From: Pseudoips prasinana | Lineage: Eukaryota; Arthropoda; Insecta; Lepidoptera; Nolidae | Direction: 5' to 3' | Length of the DNA: 64,000 nucleotides | Assembly: GCA_951640165.1 (NCBI GenBank) | Contig: OX621255.1 | Location: forward strand, 20,248,001 to 20,312,000 | Shown here: positions 18,961 through 29,163 of the stretch, piece by piece | Position numbering within the stretch: the stretch's first letter is position 1 | Layout of the letters: every line of letters begins with the position of its first letter | Notes under the pieces: generated by a model | What the model was told of the DNA's origin: nothing | Seen by the model: only the letters and a program-made list of their open reading frames with translations | Databases searched by the model: none | Position numbers and translations under genes: made by a program

Positions 18961-19665
18961 GCAAAAGAAGAAAAGCTCTGAACAAGAGAGTTCGTAAAAC
19001 TGTTGGTCTCATCTTCTACTGGGTGGGTTAGACTGTCACTTAGTATATTAAGGTTATAGAAAGAGAGAGAAAAAATTTCGCATAAATATACGCACTACAA
19101 TATGATTCTGCGAAATTGGCTAGTCTCCAATTAATTACTCACCAAAGCCGAATTTCTCGTTTGCGTCGAGTACCCCGGAGGCAGATAAATTTAGGGTACG
19201 CGGTATTTGTTATTTTTCGCCATGCAGATCCGGTGTTAATTAAGTCGTTCCGATGCATGTTTAATTAGAAGATCAACAAGAGATATCTGTTTACTAAAGT
19301 TGTCAGGACTCCAACTCATTGAAAAAATATTTCAAACTACCCATCCCATAGTACAGTTTAAATAAAGCTTACTGTGTCTAAACAATTATTTAATGGTGAC
19401 TTTGGTTACGACGCAATGTAGTTCAATTTAACTCCCACAGGCGCTGTATGCCTGTAATTTTATTCACCCAACGGGATGTATAAATTGGTTTATGCCCCAA
19501 ATTCCAACGCATGAGAGCTAGTTTTGATCTGAAAATCGATATTTCCCTATTCCCTGCGTTCAGCAAAATAATTCTAATCATGCTTGCCATGGCATGTGCT
19601 TTCCGAGTGTATCTAACACTGAGAAAAAAGGCACCTTAATATTTATATACCTTCCTTCACTACCG
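18961..19665. other. No recognisable element
   Basis: Ordinary sequence; a GA-rich run at 19058-19075 and no reading frame with protein-like features. Confidence 0.35.
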
Positions 19666-19669
19666 TCTC

Positions 19670-19862
19670 AGGTTAAAACGGCAATAGATACAGCGATATG
19701 CGAGCTACCGCAAAAAGAAAAATAGGAAGACCTAATAACAAATGGAGTGACGATATCGTAACTACTGCGGGAAAGGACTGAATTGAAAGAACTAAAGACC
19801 GAGAAAACTGGATGAAACTGGAGGAGCCCTACACCCAAGTTGGGGTTCATATCCAATAAACT
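19670..19862 (+). pseudogene. RTE-type LINE C-terminus remnant
   Basis: In frame, the sequence reads KKKIGRPNNKWSDDIVTTAG, then KD, a TGA stop where the family has Trp, then IERTKDRENWMKLEEPYTQ and VGVHI before a stop. This is the G-R-P-x-x-x-W-x-D-D-I ... AG-x-x-W ... A-x-D-R-x-x-W-x-x-L/M-E-E-A-F-T pattern closing RTE-group endonuclease-reverse transcriptases. It belongs to a different subfamily from the VQQWTSFG tails elsewhere in the window. Only the last 60 codons remain. Confidence 0.7.
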
Positions 19863-19923
19863 GTCCTAATAAAATAGAATAAAATAAACGAAATATTAAT
19901 GAGTAACAAATTAAGAATACTAT

Positions 19924-20090
19924 TGTTACGAATCGAACCGTTTTTAGAACACTTTATATTCAAAACTCTTGTGCTATTGTAAATGTTATACGTCATTGTG
20001 AGTTGACAGTTTGGCCTATTAATAAACCACTGTTTCTCCCTTTACCATCCTATTATTGCTATATGTTTCATTTCATTCCGATATTTAACA
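19924..20090. mobile_element. Solo LTR, 167 bp
   Basis: Begins TGTTA and ends TAACA (5-bp inverted ends containing TG...CA), and is flanked by exact 5-bp direct repeats ACTAT (19919-19923, 20091-20095). An ATTAATAAACC segment near 20015 supplies an AATAAA signal. A 5-bp duplication suits Copia, BEL/Pao and many retroviral-type LTR elements. The internal region is gone, as expected after LTR-LTR recombination. Orientation is plus if AATAAA is the polyadenylation signal. Confidence 0.7.
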
Positions 20091-20130
20091 ACTATGGTGA
20101 TCGATATAAAAAGCTTTATTATAGTTATTA

Positions 20131-21418
20131 TTAGGTCTTTACCTATGAAATTGCCGTTCTGCAGTACTGGCCATTTCAAATCAAAATAATTTTTGTTTGG
20201 CTAAGAATTCTAATTTCAAATTAATTTTATTTTAAAAACATGGATTCTTTTTTCCAAAAGTAGTCATTTCTTTATTGATTAGTGTTACATTTTCATCGCA
20301 TTTCAATCTTTTTCGTCATCATGGATACGTTAAAAATTCGAGTAATTATGGAATAGGAGTACCGTCGTGGCAGCAACGCGGCACAAGCGGCACGCAACAT
20401 CAACGACGTTTACGGAGCTAACACTACAAACCAACGCACCACCTGTTATTGGTTTGCTCGCTTCCGTTCTGGAAATTTCGACCTGAAAAATGAACCTCGC
20501 GGTCGTCCGAAGACTTTGGTCGACAATGACGAATTAAAGGCGGTTGTGGAAGCTGATGATACACAATCTACGGCTGAATTAGCAGCAGCTTTCGACGTTA
20601 GCGTCAAAACAATATTGGTCCATTTGCGTCAAATTGGCAAGGTAAAAAAGCTTGACAAATGGGTGCCCCACGAACTCAATGATCGCCAGCGCGAAGTACG
20701 CGTCGAGACGTGCCTTGCACTGCTCAACAGACACACAAATGAAGGAATTTTGAACCGCATTGTTACCTGCGATGAAAAATGGATTCTGTTTGATAACCGC
20801 AAGCGCTCAGCAAGTTGGTTGGATCCTGGTTCAGCACCTAAACAATGCCCTAAACGAAAACTTACCCCTAGAAAAGTGATGGTCACTGTTTGGTGGTCTA
20901 GCGCCGGTGTGATTCATCACAGCTTCTTACCAAACGGGGTGAGCATTACTGCAGATGTGTACTGTGAAGAACTGAGCACAATGATGGAGAAGCTGGCGCA
21001 TCTCCAACCAGCATTGGTCAATCGCTCGTCTCCGCTGCTCCTGCACGACAACGCGCGACCTCATACTGCACAGCAGACGGTCTCCAAGTTGCAAGAACTG
21101 GGGTTGGAAGCTCTCCGTCATCCGCCCTACTCACCAGACCTTGCGCCTACAGACTACTACTTTTTCCAGAATTTGGATAACTTCTTGGCGGGAAAAAAAT
21201 TCAATACCCGAGAGGCAGTACAAAATGCCTTTGAAGAATTTGTTGCCTCCCGTCCAGCTGATTTCTTTAAGAAGGGCATCAATAAACTGCCACTGCGATG
21301 GCAAAGATGCATTGATTGCATGGGTGATTACTTCGATTAATACAAATAAAAAAATTCATGAAAAAAATTCGTTTAAATTTTTTCATACAAAACGGCAATT
21401 TCATAGGTAAAGACCTAT
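20131..21418 (+). mobile_element. mariner element, 1.29 kb
   Basis: Inverted repeats of 27 bp pair perfectly: TAGGTCTTTACCTATGAAAT and onward (20132-20158) with its complement at 21391-21417. TA lies just outside (20129-20130, 21419-21420). Size, TIR length, TA target and the DD34D transposase place it in the mariner family proper. It is the youngest-looking autonomous-type element in the window, 40 bp downstream of the solo LTR. Confidence 0.92.
20321..21340 (+). pseudogene. mariner transposase with one nonsense codon
   Basis: The gene encodes the cut-and-paste transposase that binds the TIRs in the nucleus and moves the element into TA sites. From the ATG at 20321 the frame runs 339 codons to TAA with a single TAG at codon 12 (20354-20356). 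Downstream codons are open. The N-terminal helix-turn-helix region covers about residues 1-110 (SNAAQAARNI, then STAELAAAFDVSVKTILVHL). The linker motif WVPHEL is at about 114. Catalytic aspartates are D151 (VTCDEKW), D243 (LLHDNARPH) and D278 (YSPDLAPTDYYFF), with 34 residues between the last two. Length is normal for mariner. The stop predicts loss of full-length protein unless translation restarts downstream. Confidence 0.92.
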
Positions 21419-21690
21419 TATATTTATACATAGAACGTCATCAAGCGAAGGGAGCTGAGGCTTCCTGGTCATCAAAGACAGAACAAAGTAAAAACGTACT
21501 TCTATCAGTTTATCCAATGTCCATAATAATATACACTTTTGATGGACTTAATAATTACTAGCTGCATCCTGCACTATGGTCTTCCTGATCATATTACTGC
21601 CATGACGGCTTCTCAATAGATATAAAGGCTTCTACGCCAGATATATAGCAGAGCATGTATGTACGAAAACACACTCTTTAGCCCCTCTCT
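21419..21690. other. No recognisable element
   Basis: Sequence outside the mariner; the frame starting at 21358 runs out of the TIR and is not a gene. Confidence 0.35.
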
Positions 21691-21815
21691 CTCATGATCA
21701 GGGCTGACTGACATGACCGCAAAGTTGTACAGGTCTAACGGCCTCTAAGCGCCCGAGACACGAGCGTGTAACACAGCCAACTTCCGAAGTCTTCAGCTAC
21801 TTAGAGATTTTACCT
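21691..21815 (-). mobile_element. SINE-C fragment
   Basis: CATGATCAGGGCTGACTGAC, then TGACCGCAAAGTTGTACAGG and CCGAGACACGAGCGTG: degenerate middle of SINE-C. It is head to head with the plus-strand copy that follows. Confidence 0.5.
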
Positions 21816-21828
21816 TTTACTCTTTTAT

Positions 21829-22258
21829 TATCTGTGATTCCCCAAGTCGTCGGTTCTAATCCTGGATCGGGCTAAAAAGTGATTCTGAGATTTTTCTGCT
21901 CAGAAAAATTCTCAATATTAGATACTTAATCTAGTCGTCCTATCAGACCATAATCGACTGTATTTGTGGACGTCGGTCCAATCCAGGGCCCACCTACCAT
22001 CGTGCCCAGTCTGCCCTGGCACTTGTTCATGGCAGGATCTTATGCCTCAAGCAGGGCAATCAGTGCTACGTGCTGGGCCACAAACATTTTATTAGGCTAG
22101 CTAATCGACACGCTAATAAGAAGAAGAGTGTTGGTATAGAAATTGCCCTGTGTTCGCGCACACACTTGTGCACTCTAATATGTCTTGCGCAGATGGCTAT
22201 TCTCCATTAAAACCGGCTTCCATCGCCGAAATCCGACTAAGAGGACATTTTTTATGGT
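21829..22258 (+). mobile_element. SINE-C copy split by Rep-E
   Basis: Head end CCCCAAGTCGTCGGTTCTAA (21840) with ATCGGGCTAAAAAGTGATTC. The tail resumes at 22145 with TGTGTTCGCGCACACACTTG and ends CGCCGAAATCCGACTAAGAG at 22250. Confidence 0.6.
21965..22137 (-). mobile_element. Rep-E: retroposon with (CTT)n end
   Basis: GGACGTCGGTCCAATCCAGG, GCCCAGTCTGCCCTGGCACT and GTGCTGGGCCACAAACATTT, ending AAGAAGAAG at 22130. The 3' (CTT-rich on the complement) half recurs at 39467-39560. It interrupts SINE-C, so it is younger. Confidence 0.55.
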
Positions 22259-22607
22259 TGACACGATAACAATGGAACAACGAGGCAGTCAAAGACGATT
22301 GGTAAAATATGAGGTGATGTTATAATTTTTTCATTTCTTTTAACAACTAATGAATTAACAAGTCCCCAAACCATGTAATTTATTAATTTTAATATGATGA
22401 AAGGAAATACTGTCTGGCCAGAGGCCAAGAAAGCCGCGTCTCTTGAATTTTAGGCCGTGTCAATCGCAGTATCACTTTTTTGTCGACATTTATGTTGGAA
22501 CTTTGCCAAAGAAAGATTTTCTTTTAAAATTAATCACATTTGTGATCGTCTGTCTCAATAAAATTATCATTACATCGAGTTAAATTTGCACACCCTTTTC
22601 TTACGCA
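22259..22607. other. No recognisable element
   Basis: A GCAACGAGGCAGTCAA-type SINE-C head scrap lies near 22275-22290; otherwise nothing. Confidence 0.35.
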
Positions 22608-22608
22608 C

Positions 22609-22858
22609 TGGGGCTCTACCGTCTAAGTCGCCGAACATCGATTTCTTAAATGGCGTTCAAATAAATAAAGGTTAAAAATTACTTAATCAATCGTTAACTT
22701 CTTCAGGCTTCAACGTTGACAATCGATTCCGGACCATTTATGACGTCACATTTGCTCATGGTAGCCGATTTAACGATTGATTAAGTCATTTTTAACCTTT
22801 ATTTATTTGAACGCCATTTAAGAAATCGATGTTCGGCGACTTAGCCGGTAGAGCCCCT
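22609..22858. mobile_element. MITE-X, best copy (250 bp)
   Basis: Near-perfect arms: GGGGCTCTACCGTCTAAGTC then GCCGAACATCGATTTCTTAA and ATGGCGTTCAAATAAATAAA on the left, complement on the right ending GGTAGAGCCCC. About 75 bp of each arm pairs; the centre holds GACAATCGATTCCGGACC and TATGACGTCACATTTGC. The CRE-like core TGACGTCA is kept in all four copies. Confidence 0.85.
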
Positions 22859-22899
22859 GGTTATGTTATTGTTATACCTACCAAGTAATAATAATAATG

Positions 22900-22987
22900 T
22901 ACTGCTGGTAAAATTTGGGCCACGGAGGCCGGTCTCAAATGAGATTATCCATCTGCGCGGGATATGTGTATTATAGGGTTCAAGAGA
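22900..22987 (-). mobile_element. SINE-C tail fragment
   Basis: GGCCACGGAGGCCGGTCTCA and GATTATCCATCTGCGCGGGA with a (TAATAA) border: the 3' end only. Confidence 0.6.
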
Positions 22988-22989
22988 CA

Positions 22990-23215
22990 CAGAAGCAGCA
23001 CAGCAGTTTCAATGATTCCATTGGACGAACGCCTTAGAGGCTCATGAATATCCATCCCCATATCACCTCCACTGTTTCCAGACTCATACAACATGGGTTT
23101 ATTCAAGGCTAGAGTGAACAGGCATTTTATGGATACGCGCGGTCCACCTTCGAACACATCTTCACTTACCATCAGGTGAGATTGTGGTCAAGCGCAAACC
23201 CATCCAGAATAAATA
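22990..23215 (+). pseudogene. LINE polyprotein C-terminus remnant
   Basis: Plus-strand frame: IPLDERLRG (stop) ISIPISPPLFPDSYNMGLFK ARVNRHFMDT, ending SSLTIR with a stop. The S-Y-N-M/I-G-x-F-K-x-R-V-N-R-x-F/L pattern closes Jockey/R1-type LINE proteins. It is followed by the TACCATCAGGTGAG scrap also seen in Rep-H. Confidence 0.55.
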
Positions 23216-23529
23216 AAAAAACTGGTAAAGTAAGGTAAACGAAAACTTGTGTAAAGTATGAAGACAATGGCTCGATCGGCACTTTTCTGAATACAACTTA
23301 AAACGGAAGCAGAGAGAATTGGTTTTATAATTATATGAATGCGGTTTAGGAAGTTGCCTCGCCACTCGGTGCCCTCGTGTTTCGGATTCGAGCTTCGCAC
23401 CGGCCAACTATGTATGTGACCCATAAATTCTTATTTACGTCCAGTCTAGTTCGAATCCTTTTACCTAGATATGTACAACGTAGTCTACCACCGGTAACGG
23501 GCAAGATGTACATATCAAACTAAGAGCTA

Positions 23530-23705
23530 CGATAAAAAACATACTGGGACATTATTCACACACGGCCATCTGATCCCAAATTAAGCATAGCTTGTACTTT
23601 GAAAACCAGATAACAAAAAATTACATATACTACTTGTCTTTTGTAAATACATACTTATATAGATAATTACATCGAGACTCAGGACAAACAGACATTCCCA
23701 TCCTC
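23530..23705 (-). mobile_element. SINE-A, head-truncated
   Basis: GGGACATTATTCACACACGG tail and body as far as AGACTCAGGACAAACAGACA; the tRNA-like head is missing. An insertion (AACAAAAAATTAC) follows the AACCAGATAA site. Confidence 0.7.
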
Positions 23706-24195
23706 ACAAACAGTCTGCGTACGTTTTGTGACGTAAATTTCCTGTTTTAAAACTCTCCGTTATAAAGAGATTTATTTCCTAATTGCCAGCAGATAGGCTT
23801 GTAAATGAAAAAAATATGCCACTGCATGCACTTCCAGTTTATATTATAACATGGACAACTAATATTATCCAAGCCCGCTTTTCTGCCACATTTTTTTTCT
23901 AGTAGCTACTACAGTAAAATATAAGTAATCTAGTCTACAAGTAATATATAAAATGAGTTTTATTTACATAGTAATACGATTGAATTTTGAACTGGATTTA
24001 GGATGGTTAGTTAACCAGTTGTCAAACTGGCATAACTAGCAGAGATCAGGAAGAGCTACTTTACGTAAATACTGGTTTAACTCGAAGTCGAAGATTAATC
24101 TTGAGTGTGACACTCATAATATTCTGGGCTGGTGAGGTTGAGGTTTGTGATGCGACATGTACCTACCTACCAGGTTGCCAGTAAGCAAGTCAACT
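23706..24195. other. No recognisable element
   Basis: AT-rich, no partner copies seen. Confidence 0.3.
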
Positions 24196-24199
24196 ACAC

Positions 24200-24640
24200 T
24201 ACTTTAACATGACGTATGCAGTTAGCCTGACGGCTTTCACTGCTTCACCGGACTATAGAGGTAAGCGCGGGCTCTAACCGTCTAGCAAATCAAAACTATA
24301 AACTAAGTACCTACCCGCGCCGGAGGGCACCCCCTTTGGGATTCGAACCTAGGCTCTGGGCGGTTACTGGCGGGGAGATGCAAGAGGTCGTATCGTTTAG
24401 GGATGTTTTGTTCAACTTTCGCTCTAAGTCAATACGCGATGCGGGCCACTCTTCCGGGTTAGGTCCGGAGAGGGCATTTCATCGAATCGAATGCAAACTA
24501 AGGGTTATGGAGGACGCTGGTGGTCGCAATGCGTTCGCGGTCGTGCTCTTGTCCGGCGAGTACGAAGTATCGGTTGGTGTGCAGTGTTGCAAGAGTCTCT
24601 GATTGACTGGATCTGATTGAGGTAAACAGTGATCTCGTCG
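24200..24640 (+). repeat. Rep-X, long copy
   Basis: Blocks shared with 52820-53120 (inverted): ACATGACGTATGCAGTTAGC, GGCTTTCACTGCTTCACCGG, GATTCGAACCTAGGCTCTGG, GGGCGGTTACTGGCGGGGAG and CATCGAATCGAATGCAAACT. 24530-24580 links it to the fragments at 2992 and 3387. GC-rich with balanced codons, but frames are short and differ between copies. It may be a DNA element or a decayed multigene fragment. Confidence 0.55.
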
Positions 24641-24742
24641 TCCGGGTCGTCTAAGACGTGCCTGGGACGACGGTGCTTAATTGAGAGTCGGAGAGGGAAG
24701 TCAACTACATAAGACATGCGAGCTTATTAAGTATTGACTGGC

Positions 24743-24860
24743 CGGTTGGCGCGGTTGGTAGTTTGCCTTTCACGCCGCAGGTCGCGGGTTTGATTCGGCC
24801 GAGACAGAATTTTTAGTGCATGAACATGTTTGATTCTCCTGCGTCTGAGTTTTCGACCAG
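24743..24860 (+). mobile_element. SINE-A, 5' part
   Basis: GGCGCGGTTGGTAGTTTGCC, CGCCGCAGGTCGCGGGTTTG and GCATGAACATGTTTGATTCT; lost after about 115 bp. Confidence 0.65.
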
Positions 24861-25030
24861 TATAAAAGGAAGATATGTAAAATATTGTTTAAGGTTTGCG
24901 AATCATTTTATTTCTCATAAGAATAACATTCACTTACATGAGAAACTTATACTTATAATGTTGTTACATTTAACGCCTACGCACTATTAGGTACAACTAA
25001 CTCAAATGTTTGACTAATTTTATTTAAAAA
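24861..25030. other. No recognisable element
   Basis: AT-rich spacer before the Helitron pair. Confidence 0.3.
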
Positions 25031-25346
25031 CTAGCTGTGCCCCGCGGTTTTACCCGCGTTAAACTTTATAAATTATCACAGCTCCTCCCCCGTAGGTGAT
25101 AGCGTGATAATATGGACTATATATGTTGAACCGACCGCTTAGTAATATGCATGCAAAATTCAAAGTAAATCCATGCAGTACTTTTTGAGTTTAGCCCTTT
25201 ATACCTACATATAGATAAACAGACAAAAATTCCAAAAGCTATATTTCTGGCTTCGGTATCGATAGTAGATCGTGCCCCAAGTATCCTTTTAAAAAAATAT
25301 TCAATGAACTGTTTTGACTTTCCTACGATTTTATTATATGTATAGA
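25031..25346 (-). mobile_element. Non-autonomous Helitron, complete
   Basis: Minus strand TCTATACATATAATAAAATC to GGGTAAAACCGCGGGGCACA then GCTAG. Same subfamily as 14163-14481. Confidence 0.8.
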
Positions 25347-25612
25347 TCACAGCTCGTCCTCCGTAGGTGATGGCGTGTTAATATGTAGCCTATATGTTGA
25401 CCCGACCTCTTAGTAATATTCATGCAAAATTTGAAGTTAATCCATCCAGCACTTTTTGAGTTTAGCCCGGACATAAATTCAGACAAACAGACAAAAATTC
25501 TAAAAACTATATTTTTGGCTTCGATATCGATTGTAGATCACGCCCCACGAATCCTTTAAAAAAAAATATTCAATGTACAGTTTTAACTTTCCTACGATTT
25601 TATATGTATAGA
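25347..25612 (-). mobile_element. Second Helitron unit, 3'-truncated, in tandem
   Basis: A second minus-strand copy starts TCTATACATATAAAATCGTA (25612) and ends where the first copy's TCTATA begins, lacking the terminal 50 bp with GGTAAAACCGCGG. The two units are head-to-tail with no spacer. Confidence 0.75.
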
Positions 25613-26605
25613 TTTGGTAGTAAGGTCCTTTCATACCGGATAGGGTATCAGATCAAATGGGATATATGAAAGGGCATTATTCCCATAAAAATACCTTATA
25701 ATTAACGCATTACAACTACATCTGTATGTGGCAATATTATACAAAATATGCCGGGTATAGCCTGTATCCTTTAAGGGTTAAAGGATCGGTCATAGCTTAT
25801 GTTTGTAATTCATTGGTTTTGGCTCTTATTGCAACACGATAGAGTCTAAAATAGGAACTGCATATTATACCAGTGTCCGATTAAGGGTTAAAATAATAAT
25901 AACTAGCAATAAATAATGCTTAATTTTGCAGTCATGTTTCTTGGCGCCTAATGAATGCTTGTCACATAAAAATTAGAACAAGATTTTGTCATGAATAATA
26001 CGGAAATAGATCTTTTCCTCGTAGGAACTTACTGAAACGAGTAGGAAGGTAATTTTAACTGTCTTCCTAGATATACATTGATTGGTATGGAATATTCATT
26101 ATTCGTTTCTACATCGATAAGCCACAAAACAAAGCTCGAATTAAGTACCGCTGTCACGAAATCAAAGTAGGAAATTAAAGACATTAGTAGATACGTGAAT
26201 ATATTGTGCTGTCCAATTTTGGGCTATTAGTTTTCGTACTAAGACACAGAATTAAGCAGATAAGAAAAGAGGTGCACTCTGGCTGTAGCTGTATTGCTAG
26301 ACGGCTTGAGGCCACCCTCGTTTCTATTGACCGGTGAAGGGGTGAAAGTTTCTTAGTTGGGCAATTAGTTTCCGCACTTAGCCTCCTGATTTAGCAATAG
26401 GCTAACTGTTAAGATCATGATTAAAAAAGGATGGACAGAGAAGTATGATCACGCTCAGAAATGAAACTGCCAATGCGGTCCCCCATCTACATATAAAATG
26501 ACTATGGACCTTTTAGCAGAGAAGCCCCTCCTAGAGAGTGTTGAAATTGATAGTAAAGGTACTTGCTGATTTTGTTTCGCTGATTCTTCTCATACCCGGT
26601 GTTAG
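25613..26605. other. Repeat-poor stretch
   Basis: 25625-25680 has a short repeated theme (CCTTTCATACCGGATAGGG versus GGATATATGAAAGGG) that could form a stem. No coding signal found. Confidence 0.35.
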
Positions 26606-26607
26606 CA

Positions 26608-26855
26608 TCCGGTTGGCGTGGTTGGTAAATGATTGCCTTTTACGCCGCAGGTCGTGGGTTCGATTCCAACCTAGCACAGATATTTATGTTCATGAACATG
26701 TGTTTGTCCTGAGTCTGGGTGTAATCATCTATATTAGTATGTATCAACAAAATAATAGTATATGCAGTATGTAGTGATCTGGATACAACAGTACAAGCTC
26801 TGATTAGTTTGGGATAAGATGGCCGTGCGTAAATAATGTCCCAGGCTAATATTAT
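26608..26855 (+). mobile_element. SINE-A copy, plus strand
   Basis: CCGGTTGGCGTGGTTGGTAA, CAGGTCGTGGGTTCGATTCC, the body with ATCTATATTAGTATG and the tail CAAGCTCTGATTAGTTTGGG ending GTCCCAGGCTAATATT. Confidence 0.75.
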
Positions 26856-27576
26856 AATTGGTTTGTTCCACTTTTGCCCCACTTTTTCGTCCTACATTCC
26901 AAAGAATTCTTCTTTTGTCCCATATTAAATTTGACTACTGTTCCGCCCTACTTTATAGTACCAACCAAAGTATGGTTAGCAAATTAAAACGTGTTATAAT
27001 ATTACTATGAAATACCTGTTGGTGCTTTGGTTAGTTAATATACAAAGCTAGGCCAGAATATGTGGTTTTGATTTCCATTCAAGTCAATTATTAAATGGGT
27101 AAGGCGGTATTTTGTTGTACGGGTGGAACTGATCTATTATATGCAGGAAGTTAGAAATGTAACAGTCTCTTTGTCAATTTTTTAATACCATATTTTAATC
27201 ATAATATTTATCATAGTTTTCAACCTCTGTTTCTCCAATTCCAAGTAGGCCACCACTAAGTCTACCATAGTATCCTACCTAGTTTATGATTGAATAATTA
27301 TTGTCTTTAAAAACTTTGCATGCGGTCTGTACTAAAATTCTATTAATTTGGACACAAAAAGTATTCGAGGCGAATAAGGAAAGGAAAATAGGACGAAACA
27401 GGAATAAAATATTAAATTTAAAATAAATATTACATTTGGGGCTAAAAAGGAAGAAAATGTATGGCGAATGCGGAATTTTTTATGTGGGGCAAAACTTCGC
27501 GAGGCGAACGCGGAACAAACCTTATAAGGTTTTATGTCTTGCCAGTTATCGGTGGGTTTGTTGGTGAAATACGTTG
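26856..27576. other. No recognisable element
   Basis: Contains two C-poor/T-rich blocks (TTTGTTCCACTTTTGCCCCA near 26865). Frames here show no protein signature. Confidence 0.35.
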
Positions 27577-27578
27577 TA

Positions 27579-27712
27579 CACACACTAGCACATCAAGCTA
27601 CCCCAATCTGCAAATTTCCCCAATTGAAAGTGAACGTTATACTTATGTGATAAAGTTGAAAATCTATAAAAGAAATGTGACAGCTTGGAGTAACTGGATG
27701 TGCTGGCGTCTG
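27579..27712. mobile_element. MITE-Y copy
   Basis: TA-flanked (27577-27578, 27713-27714). ACATCAAGCTACCCCAATCT left, GGATGTGCTGGCGTCTG right; the centre TTGAAAATCTATAAAAGAAA is shared with the 14712 copy. Confidence 0.75.
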
Positions 27713-27714
27713 TA

Positions 27715-28400
27715 CATATCGATTTAAAGGATTTGAACTGGACAACACCATTCAAATAAGAAAAAAAATGTAGGTTGGTCTTACATTTAAAGTGTTATTG
27801 CTCTTTGACCGTTCTAATTAATTCAATGAGTAAATGAATCATTTCTAAGTGACTTGGACATTATTTCTGTATTAGAGGTTAAATATCGATTTTATGAATT
27901 AAAATATCAAAAGATTAATGCGCCTCTAGTAACTGCAGCTAATGGCTTTTTAATATTGTTTATATACTAATATGGTTAGTAACCAAAATGTCACAAGAAT
28001 AAAAGCCAAACATATGGACGACATAATATATTTACTTCCTCTAGAAATAAGGCGTGATCAAACCCTGGCTTCTTACTAAGTTTCTTTAAAAAAAATATCG
28101 CTTTAAATATCTTTATGGCTTCTCTTCTTATCTCTTAACTTCTTTTCGTGATACTTTTTCTTCATAACTCTTTAATTAAAAAGATATACAATAATATGTA
28201 TATTTTTTTCATTATAATTTATTATTCAATACATTAATTTTAATTACATAAATACAAACTCAGAACATACCACACAAACCTTTGCGGGTTTAACAGTGGT
28301 ATGTCAATAAAAAAAAATAAAAATGTATGTACAGTACATTATAATTCGTATTTAAACAAGTATAAGTATATGTTTATGTAACTTGTACATATGTATTTTT
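27715..28400. other. No recognisable element
   Basis: AT-rich; a TTTCTTTAAAAAAAATATCG run near 28080 and nothing coding. Confidence 0.3.
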
Positions 28401-28401
28401 T

Positions 28402-28452
28402 TTGGGGAGGCCTTTGTCCAGCATTGGACGTGACTTTGCTGCCATGATGATT
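28402..28452 (+). mobile_element. RTE-type tail fragment
   Basis: GGGGAGGCCTTTGTCCAGCA then TTGGACGTGACTTTGCTGCC and ATGATGATTA: the terminal 50 bp only. Confidence 0.6.
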
Positions 28453-28597
28453 ACTATTTAAATGTCTAGATATTTGTTGATTAAACTGCATTAAATTAGT
28501 ATATGTGGCATGTTTGTTAAATTTTCGCCTAGCAAGAGAGTAGTCTTAACATAATACTATTGTGTTGTTGCTTATAATATTGACATTTGATATATAC

Positions 28598-28830
28598 TAG
28601 ATGTGCCCCGCGGTTTCACCCGCATTGGAGTTTATAAATTATAGCCTATATGTTATTCGGATATATAAGCCGTAATACAACAAAGTTTCATCTAAATCGG
28701 TTCAGTAGTTTTTGCGTGAAAGAGTAAAAAAACGTCAATACCCACAACGATCACTACATAATCACGAGTATCCATCCATACTCACAACGATCACTACATA
28801 ATCACGAGTATCCATCCATACTCATAAATA
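28598..28830 (-). mobile_element. Helitron, second subfamily
   Basis: CTAGATGTGCCCCGCGGTTT (28598) is the complement of a Helitron 3' end. The body holds a CATCTAAATCGGTTCAGTAG segment typical of lepidopteran Helitrons. The 5' side includes a perfect 40-bp tandem duplication. Confidence 0.65.
28743..28822. repeat. 40-bp tandem duplication
   Basis: Two adjacent identical 40-bp units (28743-28782, 28783-28822) starting CACAACGATCACTACATAAT. Confidence 0.9.
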
Positions 28831-28918
28831 TTTTTATTTTTTATTTTTTTTCTGGTAATTTTATATGTATTTATCTGGAGTTAGGAGATTATGTTTGGTC
28901 TTTTAGTTTTAGAAAATA

Positions 28919-29163
28919 CTCGCTGTGCCCCGCGGTTTTACCCACGTTAAATGTTATAAATTATCACAGCTCCTCCCCCGTAGGTGATACCGTGATAATA
29001 ATCTTTTTGAGTTTAGCCCGGACAAACATACAGACACACAGACAAAATTCTAAAAACTATATTATTGGCTTCGATATCGATTGTAGATCACGCCCCAAGT
29101 ATACTTTAAAAAAAATATTCCATGTACAGTTTTGACTTTCCTAAGATTTTATTATATGTATAA
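28919..29163 (-). mobile_element. Non-autonomous Helitron, internally deleted
   Basis: 3' CTCGCTGTGCCCCGCGGTTT (complement), the shared GGCTTCGATATCGATTGTAG block, and 5' end TTATATGTATAAAT. About 70 bp are missing between the GATACCGTGATAAT and CTTTTTGAGTTTAGCC blocks compared with 25031. Confidence 0.75.

Noticed and set aside
20516..21340. Mariner transposase starting at 20516
   Set aside because: That codon is TTG. The natural ATG is at 20321, and the apparent later start results only from the TAG at codon 12.
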